From assembly GCA_015698045.1 (NCBI GenBank), contig BLAL01000252.1:1488001-1552000 (forward strand): 64,000 bases of DNA, read 5' to 3'. This document shows positions 12,671-22,571 of the stretch, in pieces; position 1 is the first letter of the stretch; each line of letters begins with the position of its first letter. The translations under genes were made by a program, and so were the position numbers. The DNA comes from Rhizophagus clarus. Lineage: Eukaryota; Glomeromycota; Glomeromycetes; Glomerales; Glomeraceae. Below the pieces are notes generated by a model. That model was not told the DNA's origin. It ran no database searches and was given only the letters and a program-made list of their open reading frames with translations.

Positions 12671-13113
12671 ATGGTAGCTGATCAAAATCATTCATCAGAT
12701 ATATCTAGCAAGTAGGGAGTTACCCCAAGTACAGAAAAAATAGCCCAGTTAAATGCAAAAGTGCGTAATAGAGTTTTCAGTATAGGGAGGAATTAAAGAA
12801 ACAATTGGAAGATTATCATCCTCAACATAATACTTTGAAAAAAAGGGTAAGAAGACTGAAAAGGGATATCTATTCCTTAAAAGACGAATTAGATGATCCA
12901 AAAGTATGTGTAAATAGGGAAACTGTAATTGATCTAATTCATGAAATAGTTCCCTTGCTGATTGGTAAGAAAAATAAGGATTCCTTCTATTTGTCTGAGT
13001 CTTTCAAAGATTCTAATTCAGTTGAGATAATTGAGGTAAGAGAAAAAAAGATTGTTCCTTATAGGCAACGAAGAAAAGCGCAAGTAAAGAAGCTTAAGCA
13101 GTTGGTAGTTTGA
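12671..13113 (+). pseudogene. Decayed small basic coiled-coil gene
   Basis: The product would begin MVADQNHSSDIS. Its best-kept part (from about 12805) reads as alternating basic and leucine-rich helices, with RRLKRDIYSLKDELDD, a VIDLIHEIVPLLIGK amphipathic stretch and a very basic end (PYRQRRKAQVKKLK). I do not recognise the family. The leader has the same T-tract plus A-rich plan as the neighbouring genes. The basic C-terminus could bind nucleic acid, which is only a guess. Confidence 0.4.
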
Positions 13114-13183
13114 AATGGATCGAATTAGGCACTTTGCATATTTTTTGGTCAAAGATATTAAGTTTAGCATATAAATAATCAAA

Positions 13184-13630
13184 ATGAAAAGTGATCAAAA
13201 GCATCTAACAGCCTTAACCAATATCCCGTTTAAGTCTACTTCATCTGAAACTAGTTCATCTAAATTTAGTTTGTCATCCAAGTCTAGTTTGTTATCTGAG
13301 ACTAATTCATCTGAGTTCAGTTTATCCAATTCTGATATTAATGAAATAGTAAAGATGAATAAACATCAAAGGATTCAGAAACACCTAGCCTGGAGAAAAA
13401 ATCAGAAGAAAAATATATATAACAAAAAATCTTGCTCTGCTATGCTAACAATAGATAGTCCTTTTGAAGCAGGAGATACACTTAATTGGTCAGATCGAAC
13501 GTCTCCTCCAACTTTACTGACATTGGAACCTGAAAAGGGTAAAGATAACCCAGCACTAATTCAAGATAACCAATTACTAAGGAATATAAGGCATATACTT
13601 CATTATCAGGTCCAGACTTATGTAAAATAA
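13184..13630 (+). CDS. Small Ser-rich protein of unknown function
   Basis: An uninterrupted 148-residue frame follows a leader with the same AT-rich plan as its neighbours. Residues about 17-55 are a serine-rich repeat (KSTSSETSSSKFSLSSKSSL and similar). The centre is basic (HQRIQKHLAWRKNQKKN) and the end is mixed. There is no signal peptide or membrane segment. I do not recognise the family. Coding sequence of a related kind seems to continue past the stop to about 13780 in another frame, so the gene may be truncated. It sits in a same-strand row of decayed short genes. Confidence 0.4.
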   Translation: MKSDQKHLTALTNIPFKSTSSETSSSKFSLSSKSSLLSETNSSEFSLSNSDINEIVKMNKHQRIQKHLAWRKNQKKNIYNKKSCSAMLTIDSPFEAGDTLNWSDRTSPPTLLTLEPEKGKDNPALIQDNQLLRNIRHILHYQVQTYVK

Positions 13631-13827
13631 AGATAAAAAAAGGTTTCTTTAGAGGCCTCAATCAAGAGGCAAAGATCCAGTTAATCCGTGAGAAATCTTC
13701 AGATCCTTTGAAAAGATTATCTGAAATTTTAGTTAAATTGGATATTCCATCTTATCTGAGATTGCAGATACTGTTTGGCTAATTTTATTTTTTGTTTAAA
13801 GATATAACATTATAAAATAGAATATTT

Positions 13828-14646
13828 ATGACGCATTCAACTGTTTTTTATTTACCAGAACTATTAGAACAGATTTTACATTTCTTATTGATAGATAAAT
13901 CTCTCTACCCTGCTTTATTTGTTTCCCAATTATAGTACAGATGTGGTAGTCCCATTCTATGGAGGCGCATCGAGCTAAAGGGGGGCAAAGAAGAGGATAA
14001 ATTTCGATTGAAAAGATTTTTAAAAATAGTACCTGGAGAAGGAAAAAAACCAGTTTATAGCTCGAAACTAATCCATCTTAAAATATGCCACTATCATGTG
14101 CTTTCAAATAGAAAAATCAGAGGTATTGTACATACTTTCAAAAATATAATTCATTTAAATTTTGAAGGAAGTACAGACTGTATAGGTAAAATTTTAAAGC
14201 TAATAACTAAATCATACCTAAATTTGAAGTATCTTAATATAACCAGTTTCTGCTCCAGATTTGGAGAAAATGATATTAGTCTAACTGCAATTATAAATTT
14301 ATGTCATAAATTAGAATGTCTAAATATTTCTAAACGTACATTTCCTGAAACATCAATTTGTAATATTATTCACTCTTGCCCAAGGTTCCAGTAACTCGAT
14401 CTTGGCTTTTGTAAAATTACTGATATAACCATCAAAGAAATTGCTAAATCATGTCTTAATTTAAAATATCTTAATTTAAGAGGGTGTTATGAAATTAGCA
14501 AAGAAGCTGTAGATCAGCTAAAACCAAATACCCATGTTGAGAATTACAATAATCCAATAGTTATTCAAACTAAGATGGGGCGAGCAATAGAGCAAATATT
14601 CAGACAGTCTAATAGAGTTGCTAATATTAGAACTCAGTTTCATTAA
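13828..14646 (+). pseudogene. F-box/LRR gene, decayed
   Basis: The start MTHSTVFYLPELLEQILHFL is an F-box-like helix pair (LPELLEQIL), followed by SLYPALFVSQL and the WRRIELKG segment usual after an F-box. From about residue 70 there are leucine-rich repeats of the AMN1/SKP2 kind (LNLKYLNITSF, LECLNISKR, LDLGFCKITDITIKEIAKS, LKYLNLRGCYEISKEAV). F-box/LRR proteins are substrate adaptors of SCF ubiquitin ligases, the F-box binding Skp1 and the LRRs the target. This family is, as I recall, much expanded in Rhizophagus. The copy is interrupted at about two points. Confidence 0.8.
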
Positions 14647-14874
14647 GCATTACAAGTTTACGATAACCTAATTCTGATATATCTATGATAGTGGACTCTA
14701 GTACTGATTACCCCATTATAGCTATAGGCTAACAAGTACCAAGAAATTATTTGATAGCATTATTCAATGATCTAGCTAGTTCAGAGCAGTGATTATCTGT
14801 CCAGCAGAAGATTTATTTTTTTATATTAAATACACCTAAACTACAAGAGAAATATTTGACTAGGATGATATCCC
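14647..14874 (+). other. Decayed coding fragment ending in a shared tail
   Basis: Short open stretches read TDYPIIAIG and NYLIALFNDLASSEQ, then a stop and QQKIYFF. The EQ-stop tail (ctagctagttcagagcagtgat at 14770) recurs at 17864, 18789 and 19114. No family is recognised. Confidence 0.3.
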
Positions 14875-17457
14875 TACGAAAAGTAATTGTACTTAAAATA
14901 TACTTAAATTGTTATTAAAATATACTTAAAATAAGTATCAATTTTAATTTACGATATACTTATAATATACTTTAAATGTACTTAAAATAATCTTAAAATC
15001 TACTTTAAATATATTTGTTTTTTGCCCAAATACTTAAATTGCACTTAAAATAAATTTTAAGTATAATTTAAATGTATTTTTTACATATTTAAAATATTCT
15101 TAACTTATACTTAAATTAAAAATAAATATTATATAAGTATGTTTTTTATATACTTAAATTATACTTAAATTAAAATTTAAGTACATTTTAATTATATAAA
15201 AATCACATTTAAATTGTACTTAAAATTCAATTTAAGTATAATTTAAGTATTTGGGCAAAAATAAGTATATTTAAAGTACATTTTAAGATTATTTTAAGTG
15301 CATTTAAAGTATATTATAAATATATCGTAAATTAAAATTGATACTTATTTTAAGAGAGGGAACTCTTTCCTGTAGATCTGTGAACCAAATTTTCATGGAA
15401 GAAAAATTTTTTATTTTTATCATGAAGAAAGGATTTTTGCTAACAAAACCAGCTCTAAAAATAGCATCAACGTCTTCTACGACCAAAGTTAGCCTTATTT
15501 CTGCTTTAAAGAGTATACCTTCTAACTGTTTTCATGATGTTATAGTAGATTTTATCTCAGGACTTATCAAAAGAAACTCAAATACTATCTTTAGCTCAAT
15601 AATAACTACAGACTCTTTAACTATAGACGAGTTTCTTTGCACTTATAAGGATCAAGTAGTTTCTATGGAAAAGTTGTCACAATATATTCACAAAGACCTC
15701 TGTTTTCCTATTATAGCTCAATTTTTAGCTACTTTTCTTAATTTTTTTCTTTTGGATGACGATAACCAGAAAATTTTTTTTATGGATTCTAAAATTCACT
15801 AAGCATTGGAGTATGCAAGCAAACAATCTCCTGATATGAAAGATCTAGGAGATCCTATGCACCAATCAGACGCGTTAATAAATTTTGATGTTTTTGATGC
15901 AAATTTGATAGGATTATTGGATGACAAATTAGTCGCCACACTTTCACGTATTACCGCACCCATACCTGTCATGCCTTTGACTGAATCTCAGAAAAGGAGT
16001 GCTAAAAAGAAGGCCTGTAAGGAGAAATAAAAGTTGTAATTACAATCTCCTTCTGGACTAGGTGAACAAGTAGTGTCCACTTTTAGCATAGAATCTCCTA
16101 AGTATACACCCTCTAAACCTTCTGATTCAAGGACGGTTACTTTTAATCAAAGTTTACTTTCTCCTCCTTTCACACCCTATAAGCAGCAGTTGAAGCAAGA
16201 TTCTAAATCACAATCAACGCCTATAGACAATGGAAAAAAGTTAAAACAGAAAGAAATAAACAATACCCTAAAAAATGGAAATATTATCATCACCAGATAT
16301 ATTCCTTAAGATCAAGAACAAGCACAATTATTGGATCTTGTAGTCTACGATATTCTGGCCAAATGGGATAACTATACTCTGTTGGCCAATTTAGGACGAT
16401 GGGGTAAGGTCATATCAGTCAGCACAAGGATGCACAAGAAGTACTTATCTGCGAGGGTTAGACTGATTCTTGATCATGAGTGCTTGAAATGCTACAATAG
16501 AGGGGACTGGACTGTCAACTTGGGAGGAATTCCTGTTAGATGGTTCCCTGCTTCCTGGAACCTCTCTGAAAGGAAATAACGCAAGAAGTTCTAAGCTGTC
16601 ATATACAATATTCCAGACGATATGACAGATGCCTCTTTATTTCCAAATGGATGCCTTCACCAATTTTTGTTGGATAGCGGCATAAAATCTTTCAAAATAG
16701 TTAAAGAAGTTGATGAATCTTAAAAGCTGATAGGTTACTTTGACATTTAAAATCACATTTCCACTCATATTAATAACACTCAGCTTTAGAATGACGTTAG
16801 AATATCTTGGTACTGTTATTCCACTCCTAACTTCAAGAATTTATGAAAATTTGCTTGATTTGGCTATGCAGACAAGTTCTCAAGAACACATCAGGGATCA
16901 AATTTTTCTTTTTCAGGTTTTAATACTAACAACCACAAAAACGATCAAAATAAAACTCCTAAATCTAGACGTTTTACCAAAAAGATCGATCAATCAAGAA
17001 ACGACCAATCTAAGAAGCCAGATGTAAAACACTTAATCACTGGACTGAAGGCATTATTAAAACATTATGTTTAGTTTAGTTGGGAGGGATAGATAGAAAT
17101 TCTCATACTAATTTCTTGTCATGCTTAGTATTTGCTTTACGTGATGTTGTTTTGTTTTATTAGATCGTAGAATTTTTCTTTTTTCTTTTTTATTTTCTTT
17201 TATACCCTGAACAATTCTATAACTAAACTTCCTATTACACCAAAGAAAATAGGCTAAGGATATAGTAGTCATGAGATATATTTGTGATCCTAGTATGAGG
17301 AATGGGTAGGCTTGGTTTTCCTGAACTTTTGTATACTTTTCTATCTTTTTTTCAGAAATAAAAGCACTTCTTTTGACTAAAAAAAAAAAAAAGATACTTA
17401 TTTTAAGTATATTTTAATAATAATTTAAGTATATTTTAAATACAATTACTTTTCGTA
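14875..17457. mobile_element. Foldback element of TACTTAAA words, split by a LINE
   Basis: The left end TACGAAAAGTAATTGTACTT and the right end, read on the minus strand as TACGAAAAGTAATTGTATTT, are inverted copies. With the LINE insertion removed (15355-17392 plus one duplicated 15-mer), about 520 bp remain. They fold into long arms from end to centre, for example the tttttgcccaaatacttaaa stretch at about 15030 against its reverse complement at about 15260. No gene is present. Target duplication is uncertain: TGATAT occurs a few bases outside each end. Confidence 0.8.
15355..17392 (+). mobile_element. LINE derivative carrying only an ORF1-like region
   Basis: The element ends in a 14-base poly-A (17379-17392) and is bracketed by a perfect 15-bp target duplication GATACTTATTTTAAG (15340-15354 and 17393-17407), the hallmark of target-primed reverse transcription. 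In the 2,038-bp body, three frames between 15338 and 17030 encode pieces of an ORF1-type nucleic-acid-binding protein. These are a helical N-terminal part, a Pro/Ser/Lys-rich linker, a conserved domain with LANLGRWGKVISVSTRMHKK and VNLGGIPVRWFPASWNLSER, then DDMTDASLFPNG and a basic Lys/Asn/Gln-rich end. No reverse transcriptase or endonuclease region exists. Several stops and frame changes break the ORF. A 3' region of about 350 bp with a possible aataaa signal at 17356 precedes the poly-A. It was presumably moved by a full-length partner. Confidence 0.88.
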
Positions 17458-17589
17458 TGGTACTTGATATAGAATCCAAATAAGAACTTAACGACCTTTG
17501 AGAATCACTTGTCAACTTAGGATAAGACTTATAGAAAACTTACGCAAATCTTGGATCGATTGCGCAATACTGCAAAGGTAAGATTAATG

Positions 17590-17882
17590 ACAAAAGTTAT
17601 TAAAGATCTGTCATAGAATTAGAACTGGATATGAAATACATATGCGAAAGACTTGGGTTAATGATAACCATGTATGGTCTTAAAAAGAAGATTGATTATA
17701 AATTGGAGAATCCCAAATTAGAAACTAACTTTACTATCACTGAATTTATTTCACAAAGTATTAAATATAGGGGTCAGGAACTATTATCTTCTCATTTGAC
17801 ATTTAAAACTTCACGAGGCTCATTACATCATAGATTATGTAAAAAGATTTTCCAGAAGAGATTGACTAGTTTGGAGCAGTGA
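17590..17882 (+). pseudogene. Decayed short gene, unknown family, shared C-terminal tail
   Basis: A frame from 17631 encodes 83 residues that look coding (KKKIDYKLENPKLETNFTIT, SSHLTFKTSRGSLHHRLCKK) and ends RLTSLEQ-stop. Coding-like sequence extends upstream to about 17460 in broken frames. The tail and the stop lie in a motif ctagtttggagcagtgatca that recurs at three other places in this row. No domain is recognised. Confidence 0.35.
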
Positions 17883-17999
17883 TCACCAGACAGGTCTTGT
17901 ATGATATAATAATTTCGCATATACTGAAAAAAAGTTATGCATGCTAACCAGTAACCAGTATTTTATTTTTTTATTAAGTATAATTAATTTATTAGTAAA

Positions 18000-18810
18000 A
18001 TGTTTGATGAGAATATAGATGTCAAGAAGAAAGAAGCCTTTAAGAAATTTACCAAAAAATACAGACAAAGAGAGGAGAACTGGACTATCTATTTATGATG
18101 ATGATTGGTATAACTGGGATGATCTTTTTTGTGAAATTAAAACCTATTGGAACTTAAAGGTGATTAGGCATTGGAGAGAGAAAACACTTAAGCAATTTGT
18201 ATATAGTCTACCCAGCGTAAGAAATCTAACATCATTATTCCATGTACTCATACAATCTGATGTTATTTATCTTCCACAAATATTAAGTCTGATAGAATTG
18301 CCATATTATCTGCTTGAACTTCAAAAGAAAATATGGTTGGATGGTATAGATAATAGATGAGATTAAGGTAGGAAATAATGCAGATGAAGTAGATAAGTTC
18401 TGGTATAGGTTATTGCTTCAAAGTGAAGATTCAATAGTGGATTATTACTTGAAGATAAAGAGATGTAATGATATTATCAAGTTCTGTAAAAATCATCTTA
18501 GAGAATTATTCCATAAAGAATTATCATCAGAAAGTTAAAGGTATATCGTAAGATTTGGATGTTATTATAATCACGATCTTGATCCTGATAAAATAGTAGA
18601 AATGCTTATTCGAGCTGAAAAGGAAAATGTGCTTGATTATATTACTGCATTTAGTAATTATATTAGACAGGCTAGCAATGATTAGATTTTGACCCAATCT
18701 GGGTTCTTTAATAATAATTTTATTTCTGCTTTTTTTAACCTGAAATTAACAAGACCCTCTATAATGGGGTGGTACAATACCAATCTAACTAGTCTAGAGC
18801 AGTGATCACC
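18000..18810 (+). pseudogene. Decayed helical gene, unknown family
   Basis: The likely start MFDENIDVKKKEAF lies at 18000 behind a T-rich leader. Coding-like segments follow in more than one frame: YDDDWYNWDDLFCEIKTYW and REKTLKQFVYSLPSVRN to 18360, then KVGNNADEVDKFWYRLL, DYYLKIKRCNDIIKFCKNHL and DPDKIVEMLIRAEKENVLDY to about 18690. It ends NLTSLEQ-stop at the shared tail motif near 18789. The content is helical, Trp- and Lys-rich, with no membrane segment. No family is recognised. It is broken at about three or more points. Confidence 0.4.
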
Positions 18811-18838
18811 AGCTTGGAAGATTTTTTTTTGATTTTAA

Positions 18839-19135
18839 ATGATTATATCGATAATTATAATAATGAGAGCTTCAGAATCCAAGAAGAAAAAAGAGATACC
18901 AGCACCTATGCAGGAGGGATCTGTGAAAGAATATTGTGAAATGTTTTCCTTATATGTGGTGGTTAGTATGTCTAGTGGTAAATCTGCCAAAGACATTAAA
19001 GAAAAATTCATTCGTGGCCTATTACCTGCATACGAGACAGAAGCCTTTTCATGCGACTCAGAGGTTCCATTTAATTCTTTGATAGATAGGCTTATTATTT
19101 ACGAAAAGAACAGACTAGCTGGTCATGAGCAGTAA
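18839..19135 (+). CDS. Short unknown gene fragment with shared tail
   Basis: A 98-residue frame starts right after a T-rich leader. The body (EGSVKEYCEMFSLYVVVSMS, SAKDIKEKFIRGLLPAYETE, PFNSLIDRLIIYEKNRLAG) looks like part of a helical, gag-like or zinc-knuckle-less domain, but no signature is present. It ends LAGHEQ-stop inside the fourth copy of the recurring tail motif. It is probably a remnant of the same gene-row family, and function is unknown. Confidence 0.3.
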   Translation: MIISIIIIMRASESKKKKEIPAPMQEGSVKEYCEMFSLYVVVSMSSGKSAKDIKEKFIRGLLPAYETEAFSCDSEVPFNSLIDRLIIYEKNRLAGHEQ

Positions 19136-20295
19136 TCACTAGCTCAGAAGATTTTTACTGAGCTACAGATTGTGTGACAAAAAATAAGTAGATCATCAGT
19201 CAGCTCTTGTGCGACATAATAATTTTTGCATATATATTTGAAAAACATATTAACCTTTATTCTTTATTTTTTTCTCCAAATAATCATGAGAAAATGTAAA
19301 AAAATGTTTACAAGCAACATAGGACCAGCTCTAAAAGTAAATATTAGCATCAAAAGCATATGTTATGAAGGGCTGAGAGACTCGCAATTTTAAGATCTAC
19401 AAGAACTAACTACTTTTGCGTCTCTTTAGTAGATCTACATGTAAAAAGGTATAAGAATTCCATTTGCATGTGCTTTCAAGAGACTTTTAGCATCAGATGA
19501 CAATACTAATTACACCTCATACCTCCTTAACTTTGGCTTGGTGTTCTTTTTCCTTCTCAACAGCAAGATATAAAGCATGTAGGAGTATGTGGAAGTTCTT
19601 GCAAAAATTTTTAAGGTATGTATATGTCAGAAGTTATATATGTATAGGAACGAATGCCAAACTGAAAGAAATTTCTCACTATTAGACTTATTACTGATAG
19701 ATAACAAGAAGCAAGATGTTTACCACTAATAATAGCGATATTATAAGCCTCAACCTCTGTTTCTATAATAGTCAAAATAGAAATGTAATTTTCGTGATCA
19801 AGGTTTCTAAGAACGACCTTGCTCTGTTATTGCGGATAGAGTTAGGGTTATATTAGCGTCTCATCTTCCAGCCTGTTCACATAACTTTCATTTTTAACAA
19901 ATTTATCCAACTAGTATATAAAGAAGTCGTATGCAACCAGAGAATATGATTTCAGTTTATTTTTCTAAGAATCTGGATGAAGATATGATTCATATTTTTA
20001 TCTACCCTTCCCTTTTTCCTGAATAATATTTTCTATATCATGTAATAGCGAATTTTTCGCAATTTTTATATATTGTAAGTCAGAAGGCTACCAGTAACAT
20101 TTTATTTCATAAATAAAGTATTATTTTATCAAATATATATGAGAAATAGATCACGTGAAATAATGTAATTCCTGTGTGATATAAAAATATATATTAATGC
20201 TTGTTTTTTCCATTTCAGAAATAAATTTTTATCTTATTCCAGAATATAACACTATTTTTTATCTGAGCCTATTTTCACTATAAAAACATAACATT
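19136..20295. other. Gene gap with tail-associated motif and a weak minus-strand remnant
   Basis: At 19175-19245 a gtcagctcttgtgcgacataataattttt word matches 17893-17915 (caggtcttgtatgatataataatttcgca), so the shared segment continues some 100 bp past the tail stop. Minus-strand reading at about 19540-19620 gives FLHILLHALYLAVEKEKEHQ, which looks coding but is too short to place. The rest is AT-rich without a recognised feature. Confidence 0.35.
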
Positions 20296-21370
20296 ATGTC
20301 CATCTCAACATCTGAACACGACTCTTACTTGGTTGAGAACTGGGATACAGAAACCCTTATCAATTTTTTGAAAGAGCAGATTTGAGAATACTTTGCAAGC
20401 GAAAAATCAATGGTCAAGTCTTTCTTAATATGAGTAAGGATGATTTTATGCAAGTTGGGTTAGAAATAAGACTGGCTATGAAACTTGCAAAAGAGGTTCA
20501 GACCCTCAAAGAAAAGCAGAAGCATGCATTCTCCTTATACAAGAGTTTGAAGAAAGTATTGACGAAATAGTATGGCATTGATGGTAACAGTATAGGCACT
20601 ATTTGTCAATTTCTGCCAGTAAGTTTATTAAACTCCACATAGACTTAGATCTTATATGTAACTACTAATATCATACAATCTTCTAAGCGACCTACAAACT
20701 CGATGATGATGATGAGGGGTTGGTGCAGTGTATAAAAGAAATAAAGTGTAGGTTGGGGAATATAATAACCTTACTTGCTGATAGCAATGAAGCTATACGC
20801 TATAAATATATTTCAACCATTCTTCACATTTTACTATATATCATTAAAAAAATAATATCTGATAAAGAGCTTACCTTAGTTCCTCAGCTCAAAGTCATTG
20901 GTGAAGAAAGTACTGGCTGGATTGACTATGCAATCAAAACACTTGAAGAACTTATTTGCATAATAGAAGGGAAGTTACATCAAGTAACTATGGGCTTTGC
21001 CCAAAATTTGGTCTAATGTGAGAACACCCTTCAAATTAATAAAAAAAATAGGAAACGTAAATCAGGCGATGCATTTGGGAAAGACTTTGACTATATATAC
21101 GGCATTATTACAATAGCCTCAGATTGGTATTTTATTTTTTTCGCATCAGATGGAATATCAAGCACGAGCAAGGACCCCATCAATATCTGATTTACTGAGT
21201 CAGCCTTGAAGGAAGGATCAGAGGAAGAAAAAAATTTGCATAAAAATGTGAAGCAGGTTATGAAGGTCATCATTGGGTTGTTGAAGGATAGGCTGAAGTG
21301 CGTGGATGAAGAACCGGATAGGAAGAAGGTTAGGGTAGAGGGTTTTGATCGAAAAAATAATCATATATAA
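20296..21370 (+). pseudogene. SAM-domain gene, decayed
   Basis: The start MSISTSEHDSYLVENWDTET opens a sterile-alpha-motif (SAM) fold: WDTETLINFLKEQ, then LRILCKRKINGQVFLNMSKD, DFMQVGLEIRLAMKLAKEVQ. SAM domains mediate self-association or binding to partner SAM proteins. After the SAM comes a helical region (SLYKSLKKVLTK, YKYISTILHILLYIIKKI, WIDYAIKTLEELICII) and a C-terminal part with DFDYIYG-like and RVEGFDRKN segments. I recall this architecture as a large lineage-specific family in Rhizophagus; its molecular role is not known to me. This copy is broken at about four points. The leader (accagaatataacac...taaaaacataacatt) is AT-rich like its neighbours. Confidence 0.7.
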
Positions 21371-21552
21371 TATTAGCCTAGACATCATGTATTACAGGCT
21401 AAGTCTCAAACATTTGTATTTATTTTTGTATAATATATTAATAAAAAATTATCTTGGCAAAACCGTATTTCTAGAATATGATCAGCTGAAATCACCTATA
21501 TTTTTTTCTGATTTTGAATACTAACATACAGAACATAAAAATATTATAGGAC

Positions 21553-22329
21553 ATGCAATCTGAATTAGATGGTTACTCTGTGACCAATTTATTGAGGTAA
21601 CGCATTACTGGGCTTGAGATTAGGAATGCCAAACTTGAGACCGAAAATGCTGAGATTCCTGAACTTAGAAAGAAACTTGCCAAGATTCCCAAACTTAGAA
21701 AGAAGCTTGCTAAGGTTAAAGCCAGGAATGCGGAGCTCATAAAAGAGATGATGAAAGAGGATAACAGACATGTTGCTAGAATTAAGCTTCTAAAAGCAAT
21801 TGAGGAGAAATATACCAGGCGTGCTGAGTTTGAGGTCAAGATTGAAGAGCTAGAGAAAAATAGGACAGATATCGTTGCTGAGAATACTGAACTTAGATCT
21901 AGAGTTGTGAAATTGGAACAAGATATAGTGGAACTTAAAAAAGAATTAGAGCCAAAGAAAAATCATAAGTTTTAGGAGAAGTGTAATCTAATTGCTCAAG
22001 TATTCCTTGGAGAAGAACCCATAGTTGAGTATCACCCTCATTTCTTGAATGGATTAGAGCTTGATGCTTTCTTCCAAAAATATCAGATTGCATTGGAAGT
22101 GCAAGGGGCTCGACATTGGTTTCATAGTACCAGCTGGTATAAAGATATCAAAAAACTTGAAGATATTGTTAATCGTGATCGGCAAAAATGATGCATATGT
22201 CAAGATAATGGAATTTCTCTCCTTAAAGTATGGTACGACAAAAAACCTGAAATCGTTATTCAGAAAGGATACGAAAAATTAAGGAATTCGTTAATCAGGT
22301 ATCCAAAACATTTGATCTATAATCAGTAA
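21553..22329 (+). pseudogene. Coiled-coil plus PD-(D/E)XK endonuclease-like gene, decayed
   Basis: The N-terminal half is a long coiled coil (ITGLEIRNAKLETENAEIPE, then ELRKKLAKIPKLRKKLAKV, IEELEKNRTDIVAENTEL). The C-terminal half (from about 21990) has YHPHFLNGLELDAFFQKYQI followed by ALEVQGARHWFH. This is the D...(E)xQGxxH pattern of Vsr-like/very-short restriction-endonuclease folds found in viral and mobile-element nucleases. It continues with KKLEDIVNRDRQK and GISLLKVWYD, the RD-x-x-K helix and last strand of that fold. It would cut DNA. The copy is broken at about three or more points. The nuclease call is by motif memory. Confidence 0.65.
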
Positions 22330-22375
22330 CCTTATATCAATTCACTGTTCTTTATTTTTTCGCATATTTTATATA

Positions 22376-22571
22376 CAGTCGTACCTCCATATAGTCACCC
22401 CCTATATAAGCACATCATATATATAAGCACATATTTGAGCTTTTTGAATGGTAAAAATTATTAGAAGAATCCTTCCCTATAGTCACAATCATAATACCAC
22501 CTCTTTATAAGCACATTGTGCTTTAAAAGTCACTATGTGCCCGACTGCGTGACTATAGGGAGGTACCACTG
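22376..22571. mobile_element. 196-bp MITE with CAGT termini
   Basis: The left end CAGTCGTACCTCCATATAGT and the right end, on the minus strand CAGTGGTACCTCCCTATAGT, form a 23-bp inverted repeat with two mismatches. CAGT-type ends resemble pogo/Tigger members of the Tc1/mariner superfamily. TA precedes the left end but TT follows the right, so the expected TA duplication is not clean. The body has no gene. Confidence 0.85.
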
